A model generated the notes under the pieces. It had not been told where the DNA came from. It worked only from the letters and a program-made list of their open reading frames with translations, and searched no databases. A stretch of 64,000 nt of DNA, taken from Thalassobacillus_A hwangdonensis (lineage in GTDB: Bacteria; Bacillota; Bacilli; Bacillales; Halobacillaceae). Location: positions 1-64,000 of the forward strand of contig NZ_JBHTKL010000001.1 of the NCBI RefSeq assembly GCF_042675915.1. The letters are read 5' to 3'. The translations under genes and the position numbers were made by a program. Shown here piece by piece: positions 31,677 to 40,501 of the stretch; within the stretch, counting starts at the first letter, position 1; every line of letters begins with the position of its first letter.

Positions 31677-32972
31677 ATGGTTAAGTTTTTTAAATTGAGA
31701 GAAAATCAAACGAATCTACGAACAGAATTGACTGCTGGTGTGACTACTTTCCTGACGATGGTCTACATCATTTTCGTCAATCCTTCTATATTAAGCGCTG
31801 CCGGAGTCCCTTTCGATCAGGTGTTCATGGCTACTGTGATCGCTGCTGTAGTCGGAACATTGTGCATGGCGCTCTTTGCAAACTATCCAATCGCGATTGC
31901 ACCGGGAATGGGCCTGAATGCTTATTTCATCAATGTCGTTGCCCAACAGGGAGTAACGTACCAGGCAGTCTTCGGAACGGTCTTTATCGCTGGTGTCTTG
32001 TTCATTCTGCTTAGTCTTACAAATTTGAGAGAAACGTTGATCGCAGCAATCCCTCCTTCTTTAAAGTTCGGGATTACATCCGGTATCGGTCTTTTCATTG
32101 CCTTTCTCGGACTCAGGATGTCCGGGATTGTCGTTTCAAATCCGGAAACGTTCGTCACTTTCGGCGATCTGCATGAACCGGTCACGCTCCTGACTATTGC
32201 AGGACTGTTCATTACCTTAATTCTGATTGCCAGAAATGTAAGAGGGGCGCTCTTTTTCGGAATGCTGATTACAGGAATTATCGGGTATTTCACAGGCTTG
32301 CTTCAGTTTACCGGGAGTCCAGTGTCGATGCCGCCTGCACCTGTATTTTTCGATATCGACATTGCTGGTGTATTTACAAATGGCCTTTATACGGTAGTTT
32401 TTGCATTTCTACTTGTAACGATTTTTGATACGACTGGAACGTTAATTGGTGTAGCCGAGCAAGCTGGTTTTATTAAAAAGGATGGATCACTGCCAAAAGC
32501 GAAGCCGGCCTTGATGGCGGATGCAATCTCTACAACGGTAGGTTCTACCTTTGGAACAAGCCCATCGACCGCTTATATCGAATCGACATCTGGTGTTGCT
32601 GCTGGGGGAAGGACAGGACTGACTTCCCTTGTAGTAGCTGCTTTGTTCTTCGTATCGATTTTCTTTTCCCCGGTAGTCGGTGCGATTTCGAGTTTACCAG
32701 CCATCACTGCTCCAGTTCTGATCATCGTAGGATGTTTCATGATGGAGGGGCTGTCACGAGTAGACTGGAAGACCTTCGATGAAGCATTTCCTGCTTTTGC
32801 AATCATCTTGACGATGCCGTTGACTTCAAGTGTTGCGACAGGGATATCCATCGGATTCATCACATATCCCCTGTTGAAACTTGTCAGCGGAAAAGGAAAG
32901 CAAGTACACTGGATTCTTTACGTGTTTGCGATCATTTTCATTTTACAAATGATTTTCTTTCCTGGACATTGA
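31677..32972 (+). CDS. NCS2/AzgA-type purine permease
   Basis: A 431-residue transporter of the adenine/guanine/hypoxanthine permease group (PbuG/PbuO-like). It has about 13 membrane segments. Typical motifs are RTELTAGVTTFLTMVYIIFVNP, IAIAPGMGLNAYF and STTVGSTFGTSPSTAYIESTSG. It imports purine bases by proton symport. The ATG follows aagtaaggtg. No purine riboswitch is visible in the leader, but a PurBox-like repeat is. Its single-gene unit ends in a terminator. Confidence 0.9.
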   Translation: MVKFFKLRENQTNLRTELTAGVTTFLTMVYIIFVNPSILSAAGVPFDQVFMATVIAAVVGTLCMALFANYPIAIAPGMGLNAYFINVVAQQGVTYQAVFGTVFIAGVLFILLSLTNLRETLIAAIPPSLKFGITSGIGLFIAFLGLRMSGIVVSNPETFVTFGDLHEPVTLLTIAGLFITLILIARNVRGALFFGMLITGIIGYFTGLLQFTGSPVSMPPAPVFFDIDIAGVFTNGLYTVVFAFLLVTIFDTTGTLIGVAEQAGFIKKDGSLPKAKPALMADAISTTVGSTFGTSPSTAYIESTSGVAAGGRTGLTSLVVAALFFVSIFFSPVVGAISSLPAITAPVLIIVGCFMMEGLSRVDWKTFDEAFPAFAIILTMPLTSSVATGISIGFITYPLLKLVSGKGKQVHWILYVFAIIFILQMIFFPGH

Positions 32973-32983
32973 ACAAGAATGTT

Positions 32984-33016
32984 ACCTGCACTCAATCGTG
33001 AGTGCAGGTTTTTTAT
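32984..33016 (+). terminator. intrinsic terminator of the purine permease
   Basis: Stem acctgcactca with tgagtgcaggt and a T6 tract. Confidence 0.92.
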
Positions 33017-33108
33017 TGGGAAAATTTCAGTCAATCGTGAATCCATCAATTAAATATCAATAACTGGCTAATACTAACAGGAAAGTGATGTTCGAAGGAG
33101 GTGCGACT

Positions 33109-34641
33109 ATGGGATTCTTCCGGAAGCGGGAAACACAAGGTAAGCTTACAAACAACCAATATGGCAAAGATAGTGATAAAGAGCCGAGACAAGCAAGCTT
33201 TTCAAAGCTTAAGGATAATATTGATTATTTGAATAAAGCATTAAGGTATTCTGGTGATTTGAAAATCAGGATATTGGAGAATGGTAGTGCTGCACTGATC
33301 TACTTAGAATCCCTAGTCGACCAGGAAAAAGTCACGGAGAATATTTTCAACCCAGTGCTCGTCGGTAAATTTTCATCGATCATGGATCTTCCGAACGGAA
33401 AACAGACTGAAAACCTGGAAGAAGTCATTCCTACACTGATTCGAGGTCATGCCGTTTATATAGAGGACGGGAATCATAAAATCAATCAATTCAATGTTAC
33501 TTCTGATTTCAATCGGCAGATTGCGGAACCTGCGAATGAGAGGATCATTCGTGGTTCCCATGAAGGCTTTGTCGAGAATACGATGATCAACATCAATCTT
33601 GTCCGGAAGCAGATTGAACATAGAGATCTGACCGTGAGAACGTTCAAGTTAGGAAAAAAAACAAATGTGAATCTTGCAATGGTGTATATGGATGAGATAA
33701 CGGATCCCCAGCTTGTAAGACGGGTGACAGAGAGAATAAAATCAATCACTGCTGACTTGGTGCTTAGCCCTGGATATATTGAGGAATACATGGAGGATTC
33801 GACATTCTCCCCGTTTCCCCAGATGTTGAATACGGAAAGACCTGATAAAGCAGTAGCCAATCTGATGGAGGGAAGAATCGCTCTTTTTCTTGAAGGAAGC
33901 CCCACTGCCTTAATCCTTCCTTCAACCTTCTTTATGTTTTATCAATCTCCGGATGATTACAATTCACGGTGGTTTACAGGAACATTCACTCGACTGATCC
34001 GCCTTGCTAGCTTCTTAATTGCAATCGGCTTGCCGTCGTTCTATATTGCGGTAATTTCGTTCCATTTTGAAGTGCTGCCGGATGATCTGATTTTTCCGGT
34101 GAAGGGATCCATTAATGAAATTGCCTATCCACCGATTGCAGAAGCTTTCATCATGGTCATCATCATTGAGTTGATTCGTGAAGCCGGGATAAGGCTGCCG
34201 CAACCGATCGGTCAGACGATTGGTATCGTTGGCGGTTTGGTCATTGGAGATGCGATCATCCGAGCAGGGCTGGTATCCAATTTGATGGTTATCGTCGTTG
34301 CTCTAACGGCAATTGCATCCTTCGTTGTTCCTTCAAATGAAATGAGCTCTACATTAAGGATCCTGACCTTTCCGTTAATCATCCTTGCCGGGGCATTAGG
34401 ATTTATTGGTATTGCTTTCGGGATGTTGTTCCTGTTTATTCATTTAGTAAAACTGGAGTCATTCGGTACACCGTATTTTGCACCAGTTGCACCACTTAGG
34501 TTTAAAGACTTGAAGGACACTTTCGTTCGCTTGCCTTTATTTACATTGAAGACGAGACCGAAGGATGCACAGCCTGTCAGGTCGGAAAGGATGCAGGAAT
34601 CAAGGGAGTGGAAAAACAGTGGAAAACCTACAGACAGCTAA
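33109..34641 (+). CDS. spore germination receptor subunit A (GerA family), operon 1
   Basis: A 510-residue GerA/GerKA-type protein of the inner spore membrane. A soluble N-terminal domain (about 1-290) precedes four or five membrane segments. Conserved: IYLESLVDQEKV, SPFPQMLNTERPDKAVANLMEGR, and PQPIGQTIGIVGGLVIGDAIIRAG. It senses nutrients together with the B and C subunits. ATG 33109 follows AAGGAGGTGCGACT. Overlaps the B-subunit gene, forming gerA-gerB-gerC in one operon. Confidence 0.93.
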   Translation: MGFFRKRETQGKLTNNQYGKDSDKEPRQASFSKLKDNIDYLNKALRYSGDLKIRILENGSAALIYLESLVDQEKVTENIFNPVLVGKFSSIMDLPNGKQTENLEEVIPTLIRGHAVYIEDGNHKINQFNVTSDFNRQIAEPANERIIRGSHEGFVENTMININLVRKQIEHRDLTVRTFKLGKKTNVNLAMVYMDEITDPQLVRRVTERIKSITADLVLSPGYIEEYMEDSTFSPFPQMLNTERPDKAVANLMEGRIALFLEGSPTALILPSTFFMFYQSPDDYNSRWFTGTFTRLIRLASFLIAIGLPSFYIAVISFHFEVLPDDLIFPVKGSINEIAYPPIAEAFIMVIIIELIREAGIRLPQPIGQTIGIVGGLVIGDAIIRAGLVSNLMVIVVALTAIASFVVPSNEMSSTLRILTFPLIILAGALGFIGIAFGMLFLFIHLVKLESFGTPYFAPVAPLRFKDLKDTFVRLPLFTLKTRPKDAQPVRSERMQESREWKNSGKPTDS

Positions 34642-35722
34642 AATCTCCCGCAGACAATTTTTCTTTTTGATTCTGCAGACGCAGCTTGGTGTCGGTATAT
34701 TATCATTACCTTATGACCTTTACGGTACAGCGAAGCAGGATGGTTGGATTTCGTTGTTGCTATCTGGAGTCATAATTCTCTTGATTTTGTTTTTATTTTG
34801 GAGATTGGCAAGAAAATTTCCTGACCATCATTTTTTTCAATATATGGAAATTTTATTAGGGAAATGGCTCAGTAAATTCTTTATTTTACTTTATTGTTTT
34901 TATTTCATTGCAGTAGGTGTATTAATTACATTACTGTTTACAAGAACAATAAACTTATGGGTTCTATCCAAGACACCTATGCTTGTAGTGGCTTTATTGC
35001 TAGCGCTGAGTGGGCTCTATATGGCGAATAGTAGTCTCCAAGTGATAGCTAGGATGTATGTCATGTTGTCATTTTTAATCGTGGTACTTATCGTGCCGTT
35101 ATTACTGGTAATACAGGACTTGAAATTGATTTATATCCTTCCTATAGGTATCTCAGGAATCTCCCCGATTTTAAAGGGCATGAATGAAGGGATTATTTCA
35201 TTTCTTGGTTTCATCATTTCGCTAATCGTTTTCCCGGTAGTCAATGGGACAGACAAACAAAAGTTATGGACGATGTTATTGGCCCAGCTGTCAGTAATGG
35301 GACTTTACTTATTTACAATATTGACCAGTTATACCTTCTTCAGCTCGGAAGAAATAGGACTGGTTCCTAATCCTCTCCTATATATGCTTAAGACGTTTGA
35401 ATTTCAGATCGTTGCAAGACTAGATATCTTTTTTGTCTCTCTTTGGATCATATTTGTTTTCACGACATTTGCTATGTATGTATATATGAGTGGCGTTGGA
35501 TTTTCAACGATTTTTAAGAGTAAGAAGAACGGGATGTTCAATACCATTAGTATGGTCATCATTCTTACGCTGTTTATCCTGATAGGAAAGAATGAATACG
35601 ACATTGGCAGATTCAGTACGTATGTTACAACTTCCGCATATGCCTTTTCTATAGGGGTACCTGTGCTGATCCTGATGTTATCCAATATCAGAAGACGAAA
35701 TAAAGGTCGTGGTTCCTCATGA
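34619..35722 (+). CDS. spore germination receptor subunit B (GerB/YndE-type permease), operon 1
   Basis: A 367-residue member of the amino-acid permease superfamily subgroup used in germinant receptors, with about ten membrane segments. It begins with ISRRQFFFLILQTQLGVGILSLPYDL, typical for GerB proteins. The GTG at 34619 is the likely start; it lies within the gerA 3' end, giving a 23-bp overlap, after aaggga. An in-frame ATG at 34565 is possible but adds a non-conserved polar stretch. Probably binds the germinant. Confidence 0.9.
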   Translation: MENLQTAKISRRQFFFLILQTQLGVGILSLPYDLYGTAKQDGWISLLLSGVIILLILFLFWRLARKFPDHHFFQYMEILLGKWLSKFFILLYCFYFIAVGVLITLLFTRTINLWVLSKTPMLVVALLLALSGLYMANSSLQVIARMYVMLSFLIVVLIVPLLLVIQDLKLIYILPIGISGISPILKGMNEGIISFLGFIISLIVFPVVNGTDKQKLWTMLLAQLSVMGLYLFTILTSYTFFSSEEIGLVPNPLLYMLKTFEFQIVARLDIFFVSLWIIFVFTTFAMYVYMSGVGFSTIFKSKKNGMFNTISMVIILTLFILIGKNEYDIGRFSTYVTTSAYAFSIGVPVLILMLSNIRRRNKGRGSS

Positions 35723-36828
35723 AGAAAATGGTTTCAATTGGATTCATCAGTCTCGTCCTGCTGACTGGGTGCTGGGATCAGAGACAGTTTAAAGATGTGA
35801 AAATCGTGCAATCGACGGCTTTCGATGCTGCAGGGGATAAAATATTAGATACAGTAGCTGTGCCTGCCGTAAGGAGAGCGGGAGAGGGGGCTGGTGAACA
35901 AACAGAACAGATTGTAGATGCTGTTGGAACTACACCTAGAGATGCAAGAGATAAAATCGATGCCAAACTATCTAACTTTTTTGACCCTGCTAAAATTGAA
36001 GTTGTCTTAATAGGAGAAGATCTGGCTAAAAAGGACATCTATCCTGTTCTGGATATTTATTATAGGAACCCGAGAAGCAACCTGACCGCTCAACTCGCTA
36101 TCGTGGAAGGGAAAGCTGCTGATGCTCTCGCTTTGGAAACCGACCGGGAAACCTTGATCAGCAAGTACTTGAAGGGATTGCTTGAATCTGCACATGTCAC
36201 AAGTCATACACCAGGTGAGAACATCCAGTTGGTCTGTGCGGAGATGTTCGAAGAAGGAGAAGACTTTTCTTTACCACTACTTGCAGCAGATCATGAAAAG
36301 GGAATTATTCAGTTCAAAGGATTGGCTTTATTTTCAGAAAGGGCTTTCAGTGGTGTCAAATTATCAATGGAACAGTCAGTCCTACTTATGGTGATGGAGG
36401 ATAAATTATCAAAGTACGGAAGGGTTACAAAAAAAATCAGTGATAAAGAAAAAGAGGAAATATTGAATTACGTCACTATTGGAATCGATAAAGTGGATCG
36501 AAAGCTGAAGATTGATCCAGTTAAAAAGAAAGTGACCATTGATGTCAAACTTAAAGCAGAAGTGTTAGAGTATCCTAAAAACCATTTGGAAACGGAAAAG
36601 GAAGTTAAGAGGTTGAACAAGAAGTTATCGGAACTGCTTACTAAGGATGCTGAAGAAGTCATAAGCCTGCTTAAAGAGGCGAACAGTGATGTATTCGGAA
36701 TTGGAAGGCGGACAAAAGCTTATCACTATAAAGAATGGAAGAAGATGGACCCTAAGAAGGTATTTAAAGAAATGGACGTCGTCCCAACTTTTACAGTAGA
36801 AATTACGAGACATGGAATAATTAATTGA
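35719..36828 (+). CDS. spore germination lipoprotein subunit C (Ger(x)C), operon 1
   Basis: A 369-residue lipoprotein with lipobox LLTGC at residue 18 followed by WDQRQFKDVKIVQ, the family hallmark. The mature part has the conserved DARDKIDAKLSNFFDPAKIEVVLIG region and ends VEITRHGII. ATGA overlap with the B gene. It sits on the outer face of the inner spore membrane and completes the receptor. Confidence 0.92.
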   Translation: MKKMVSIGFISLVLLTGCWDQRQFKDVKIVQSTAFDAAGDKILDTVAVPAVRRAGEGAGEQTEQIVDAVGTTPRDARDKIDAKLSNFFDPAKIEVVLIGEDLAKKDIYPVLDIYYRNPRSNLTAQLAIVEGKAADALALETDRETLISKYLKGLLESAHVTSHTPGENIQLVCAEMFEEGEDFSLPLLAADHEKGIIQFKGLALFSERAFSGVKLSMEQSVLLMVMEDKLSKYGRVTKKISDKEKEEILNYVTIGIDKVDRKLKIDPVKKKVTIDVKLKAEVLEYPKNHLETEKEVKRLNKKLSELLTKDAEEVISLLKEANSDVFGIGRRTKAYHYKEWKKMDPKKVFKEMDVVPTFTVEITRHGIIN

Positions 36829-36840
36829 TTGAAAGTAGAT

Positions 36841-36884
36841 AAAGTTCTGTATTTTTAGCATTTTACAAAAATATGGAACTTTTT
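36841..36884 (+). terminator. terminator of ger operon 1
   Basis: About 16 bp of A/T-rich stem, aaagttctgtattttt with aaaaatatggaacttt, then T-rich. Confidence 0.75.
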
Positions 36885-36920
36885 CTGTGTTCAATACGTC
36901 TAAGTAAGTGAGGTGGTTGA

Positions 36921-37457
36921 ATGCGACAAATATCAATATTGATGATTGCACTTATCTTTTTTTATGGTTCATTCCTATTTACTCCAAACAAAAGTCATGC
37001 TTGCTCTTGCGCTGAAGCCTCTTCACCTTCCGTCCAATTAGAAAAGAAAGATGCTGTGTTCTTCGGTGAAGTGATGGATATCAGCAGTTCAATGTTTTCT
37101 TCCGGCGAAGTAACTGTTCTATTTGAAGTGGACCGCGTCTGGAAAGGAGTAAATCAGACAGAAGTGAAAGTAGTGACAAAAGAGCAGGAAGCGAGTTGTG
37201 GCTATAACTTTGCTGTCGGAGCCAGGTATCTTGTCTATGCATCAGCAGATGGTGACGACTGGAAGACAGGCTTATGTGAAGGAACGAAGCATTTGAACGA
37301 AGCTTCCGGAGATATACGCGAGCTTGGTTATGGCGATAAACCTGAGGAGCAGGTGAATCTTAGTCTCGGTTTTTCCGTTTGGTCTATTGGTATTCCTGTT
37401 TTCCTTGCGATCGCCGGTATGTCGGTTTTTATCAAAAAAAGAAAAAAACTTTCATGA
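36921..37457 (+). CDS. secreted TIMP/NTR-like domain protein with C-terminal anchor
   Basis: A 178-residue protein. A signal peptide ends at HACSC; the mature N-terminus CSCAEASSPSVQLEKKDAVFFGEV, then VDRVWKGV and SCGYNFAVGARYLVYA, matches the netrin/TIMP-like (NTR) fold found in Bacillus surface proteins. Four Cys (N-terminal CxC, EASCGY, GLCEG) suggest two disulphides. A C-terminal membrane helix (about 153-172) and KKRKK tail resemble a sortase-independent anchor. Role unknown. Start follows GTGAGGTGGTTG. Confidence 0.75.
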   Translation: MRQISILMIALIFFYGSFLFTPNKSHACSCAEASSPSVQLEKKDAVFFGEVMDISSSMFSSGEVTVLFEVDRVWKGVNQTEVKVVTKEQEASCGYNFAVGARYLVYASADGDDWKTGLCEGTKHLNEASGDIRELGYGDKPEEQVNLSLGFSVWSIGIPVFLAIAGMSVFIKKRKKLS

Positions 37458-37523
37458 AAACGAAACTTCTTATTCACTCCCCTCGTCTATAAAATAGAAA
37501 CATTAATTCGGGAGGACCAGTGA

Positions 37524-38024
37524 ATGAAGCATCGCTTTCTACTATTCATGTGCTTACTCACCTTACTGTTATTGACCGCATGCCAGACGACATATGCAGT
37601 TCCTCAAGGCTATTATACATACGATGATCAGGAACTCTCTTCTTCATTGGATGAGTTGTCCTATGAACCTGAGTTGCCAAAATTCATCCCTGTCCAATCA
37701 ATTGCTGTCGTCTCTGATCACTATATGGAAGAGGATGCTGAAAAGCTTGATATCAGTTTCTTTACGGAAAATAATGATCTATTATCAATTCAAATTACCC
37801 AAGGCTCATCAGAGCAGGGATTCTTGAATGAGGAAGAAGTGGAGATTTCCTCCAGTCTGACTGGTTCATATATTGATAACGCATTTGCGAGGACATTATC
37901 GTGGACAAAGGACGGCATCAAATACAGCCTCTCATACAGGGAGAGTGTGCATTCCCAAGACGACCGTCCACCACAGGTTACTAAGGAAGATTTAATGGAA
38001 GTGGCAAGATCCTTCCGCATGTAA
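37524..38024 (+). CDS. predicted lipoprotein
   Basis: A 166-residue protein with lipobox LLTAC at residue 20. The mature part has YEPELPKFIPVQSI and DISFFTENNDLLSIQITQG, then WTKDGIKYSLSYR, a pattern like the DUF4367-type beta domains of Bacillus lipoproteins, and ends in a helix (TKEDLMEVARSF). The start follows GGGAGGACCAGTG. Function unknown. Confidence 0.72.
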   Translation: MKHRFLLFMCLLTLLLLTACQTTYAVPQGYYTYDDQELSSSLDELSYEPELPKFIPVQSIAVVSDHYMEEDAEKLDISFFTENNDLLSIQITQGSSEQGFLNEEEVEISSSLTGSYIDNAFARTLSWTKDGIKYSLSYRESVHSQDDRPPQVTKEDLMEVARSFRM

Positions 38025-38049
38025 TTGTGTGAAAGACCCCCCTTATATA

Positions 38050-38085
38050 GCACCCGATCATTTATCAATGATCGGGTGCATTTTA
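38050..38085 (+). terminator. intrinsic terminator
   Basis: Perfect stem gcacccgatcat with atgatcgggtgc followed by atttt. Confidence 0.9.
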
Positions 38086-38153
38086 ATGGATACATAATAA
38101 TTCCAAATGATGGCAAACTATCTCCTGTACATTAATTACAGGAGGAGAGAATC

Positions 38154-38774
38154 ATGCGAAAATGTTTATTGATCCTTTTCATTTTCAGCTTTTCATGGCT
38201 GGGTTTGCAGGAGGGGAATGCACAAGCGCAAACGGATACGTACATTGTTAAGTCAGGCGACTCTTTATGGAAGATTTCTCGCAAATATCAAATCGGGTTA
38301 TCGGAAATTATCAACGCCAATCCGCAGTTTGAAAACCCTGACCTGATTTATCCTGGCGATAGGGTGACCATCCCATTAAAGCCTGGAATCAAATCTGTCG
38401 AACAGCAAGTGATCGACTTGACAAATCAGGAGCGTGCAAGTCAGGGGCTGCCTGCCTTGAAGAAAGACTGGCAGCTTTCAAGAGTGGCGCGGTACAAATC
38501 GAGGGATATGGCGAAAAACAATTACTTCTCTCATACATCGCCAACATATGGATCACCGTTTCAGATGATGCGTAATTTCAACATTAACTACAGGGCAGCT
38601 GCTGAGAATATCGCTGCTGGACAGCGTACGCCACAGCAAGTCGTCCAGGAATGGATGAACAGTCCAGGACATCGTAAAAATATTTTAAATCGCAATGTCA
38701 CTCATATTGGTGTCGGATACGCTACAGGTGGAAGTTATGGCACATATTGGACGCAGATGTTCATCAGCAAATGA
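38154..38774 (+). CDS. LysM and CAP (SCP/PR1) domain protein, YkwD-like
   Basis: A 206-residue secreted protein. A signal peptide (residues 1-25) precedes one LysM module (TYIVKSGDSLWKISRKYQIGLSEIINANPQ type, about 29-75) that binds peptidoglycan. A CAP domain follows (VIDLTNQERASQGLPAL, YFSHTSPTYGSPFQMM, AENIAAG, WMNSPGHRKNIL), common in spore-coat and wall proteins. The CAP cavity His and Glu are present (SHTSP, AENIA). Start follows ACAGGAGGAGAG. Confidence 0.88.
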   Translation: MRKCLLILFIFSFSWLGLQEGNAQAQTDTYIVKSGDSLWKISRKYQIGLSEIINANPQFENPDLIYPGDRVTIPLKPGIKSVEQQVIDLTNQERASQGLPALKKDWQLSRVARYKSRDMAKNNYFSHTSPTYGSPFQMMRNFNINYRAAAENIAAGQRTPQQVVQEWMNSPGHRKNILNRNVTHIGVGYATGGSYGTYWTQMFISK

Positions 38775-38782
38775 TCCAGCGG

Positions 38783-38812
38783 AAAAAGTCACGATCTACC
38801 GTGGCTTTTTTT
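38783..38812 (+). terminator. intrinsic terminator
   Basis: Stem aaagtcacg with cgtggcttt followed by T8. Confidence 0.85.
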
Positions 38813-38931
38813 TCGTTTTGGTTACAATAACTTCTAATAGGGTTGATTCGATGCTTGAAAGGAAATAAAAAAGTAAGGATTAGAAAGTAGCGTGTAATCA
38901 GCTTGTAATGTTCATTTACAGATTTTTGCAC

Positions 38932-38960
38932 TTGCAAGACGTCTGACAACCTGATACAAT
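38932..38960 (+). promoter_or_regulatory. predicted sigma-A promoter of nupC
   Basis: TTGCAA and TACAAT with a 17-bp spacer, 82 bp before the nupC start. Confidence 0.58.
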
Positions 38961-38979
38961 CCAAAATGGAAATAGGTTA

Positions 38980-38993
38980 TGAAAGCATTTTCA
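38980..38993 (+). promoter_or_regulatory. possible CcpA cre site before nupC
   Basis: tgaaagcattttca matches the cre consensus TGWAANCGNTNWCA at all fixed positions but one (central G to A). Placed about 13 bp after the predicted start point, where it would block elongation or initiation when sugar is plentiful. Confidence 0.5.
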
Positions 38994-39041
38994 TTACTGT
39001 TTTGAAATTATAGCTATATTATCATCTGAGGAGGAACAAAC

Positions 39042-40235
39042 GTGGGTATTTTACTTGGCTTGTTGGCTATTGCGGTCATTCTTGGAATCGCATTCTTGAT
39101 GTCCAATGATAAAAAGAACATCAATTATCGTGGAATCATCATCATGCTTTTATTCCAACTATTGACTACATGGTTTATGTTCAATACAAAAGTTGGTCAG
39201 TGGATCATTACGAAAATTTCTGAAGGGTTCAATAAACTGATTGAATTCGGTTCTGCCGGAGTTCAGTTCGTACTTGGAGGTTTTGTCATTCAAGAAGGTG
39301 GCGGTGGAGTATTCTTCTTCAACGTTCTGCTATTGATCATCTTCTTTGCAACGATTCTCTCTGTGCTGACATACATCAAAGTCCTGCCTTTGATCATCAA
39401 ATATCTTGGTTGGGGACTTTCTTATATCACAGGACTTCCTAAAGTCGAGTCCTTCAACGCAGTAAACTCAATTTTCTTCGGACAATCTGAAGCATTGATT
39501 GCAATCAAGTCACAGTTCAAACAACTGAATGACAACCGTTTGTATATTGTAAGTGCGTCAGCAATGGGATCCGTTTCAGCTTCTATTGTCGGTGCGTATC
39601 TTGGAATGCTTCCTGCGAAATTCATTCTGGTAGCTCTGCCATTGAACATGTTCAGTGCATTGATTGTTGCTTCCATGATTGCTCCAGTCAAAGTTCCTAA
39701 GGAAGAAGACGTTGTTGATATCCAGGATGTATCCAACGCGAAAAGCTTCTTCGAGGCGATGGGTAACGGAGCATTGGATGGTGGACGTATCGCATTGATC
39801 GTAGCGACAATGCTGATCGCTTTCATCGCATCTCTTGAGCTTGTGAACTGGGTCTTCGCAGCACTGTTCAGCGGATTCACGTTGCAACAGGCACTTGGTT
39901 ATGTGATTGCTCCAATCGGTATGCTGATGGGTATCCCGATGGCTGAAGTACTTGACGCCGGTGCAATCATGGGTACAAAGATCGTCACGAACGAATTCGT
40001 AGCGATGCTTGAGTTCCAGGGCATGCTTGATTCTGTTTCAGAGAAAACAGTTGGTATTGTAACTGTATTCCTGACAAGCTTTGCTAACTTCTCCTCCATC
40101 GGTATCATCGCTGGTACGGTGCAGGGAATCGATTCTGAAAAAGGTGGAAAAGTGTCCGGTTTCGGTCTGAAGCTTCTTGTCGGTGCGACACTAGGTTCCA
40201 TGCTTTCTGCAACAATCGTAGGTCTATTCTTGTAA
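39042..40235 (+). CDS. nupC: NupC-family nucleoside transporter
   Basis: A 397-residue concentrative nucleoside transporter with about nine membrane segments. Hallmarks: FNAVNSIFFGQSEALIAIKSQ, SASAMGSVSASIVGAYLGMLPAKF and FANFSSIGIIAGTVQGI. It imports pyrimidine or broad-range nucleosides with a cation. The GTG start is eight bases after GAGGAGG. Carbon-catabolite control is suggested by the upstream cre-like site. Confidence 0.92.
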   Translation: MGILLGLLAIAVILGIAFLMSNDKKNINYRGIIIMLLFQLLTTWFMFNTKVGQWIITKISEGFNKLIEFGSAGVQFVLGGFVIQEGGGGVFFFNVLLLIIFFATILSVLTYIKVLPLIIKYLGWGLSYITGLPKVESFNAVNSIFFGQSEALIAIKSQFKQLNDNRLYIVSASAMGSVSASIVGAYLGMLPAKFILVALPLNMFSALIVASMIAPVKVPKEEDVVDIQDVSNAKSFFEAMGNGALDGGRIALIVATMLIAFIASLELVNWVFAALFSGFTLQQALGYVIAPIGMLMGIPMAEVLDAGAIMGTKIVTNEFVAMLEFQGMLDSVSEKTVGIVTVFLTSFANFSSIGIIAGTVQGIDSEKGGKVSGFGLKLLVGATLGSMLSATIVGLFL

Positions 40236-40243
40236 TCCTGCTT

Positions 40244-40283
40244 AACCTGAAGAACGGGGAAACCCGCTCTTCAGGTTTTTTTG
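40244..40283 (+). terminator. intrinsic terminator of nupC
   Basis: Stem aacctgaaga(a)cggg with cccg(c)tcttcaggtt and T7. Confidence 0.92.
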
Positions 40284-40295
40284 ATTTGGAGCGGT

Positions 40296-40420
40296 TTTGT
40301 TTAATAAAATGCTAAGTTTGTTTAATAAGATGCCGAGTTTGTATGATCAGTCGCCCTTTTTGTTGAATAAACGCTGGACTTTGTATATAAAACAGCCGGA
40401 TTTGTAAATCGCTCACGTCC
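40296..40420 (+). repeat. degenerate 21-nt tandem repeat, six copies
   Basis: Successive units each begin tttgt or ttgtt: tttgtttaataaaatgctaag, tttgtttaataagatgccgag, then four more diverged copies ending near 40420. The period is 20-22 nt. The first two units differ at three positions; later ones keep the tttgt and a GC-rich end. No ORF uses it consistently. Confidence 0.7.
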
Positions 40421-40501
40421 TGCAATACCCTCGAGAGCGTTTAAACAAACCATCAAAAGGAAATACCCATACTAATATCCCAAATAAAGGAGTATGGTTA
40501 T

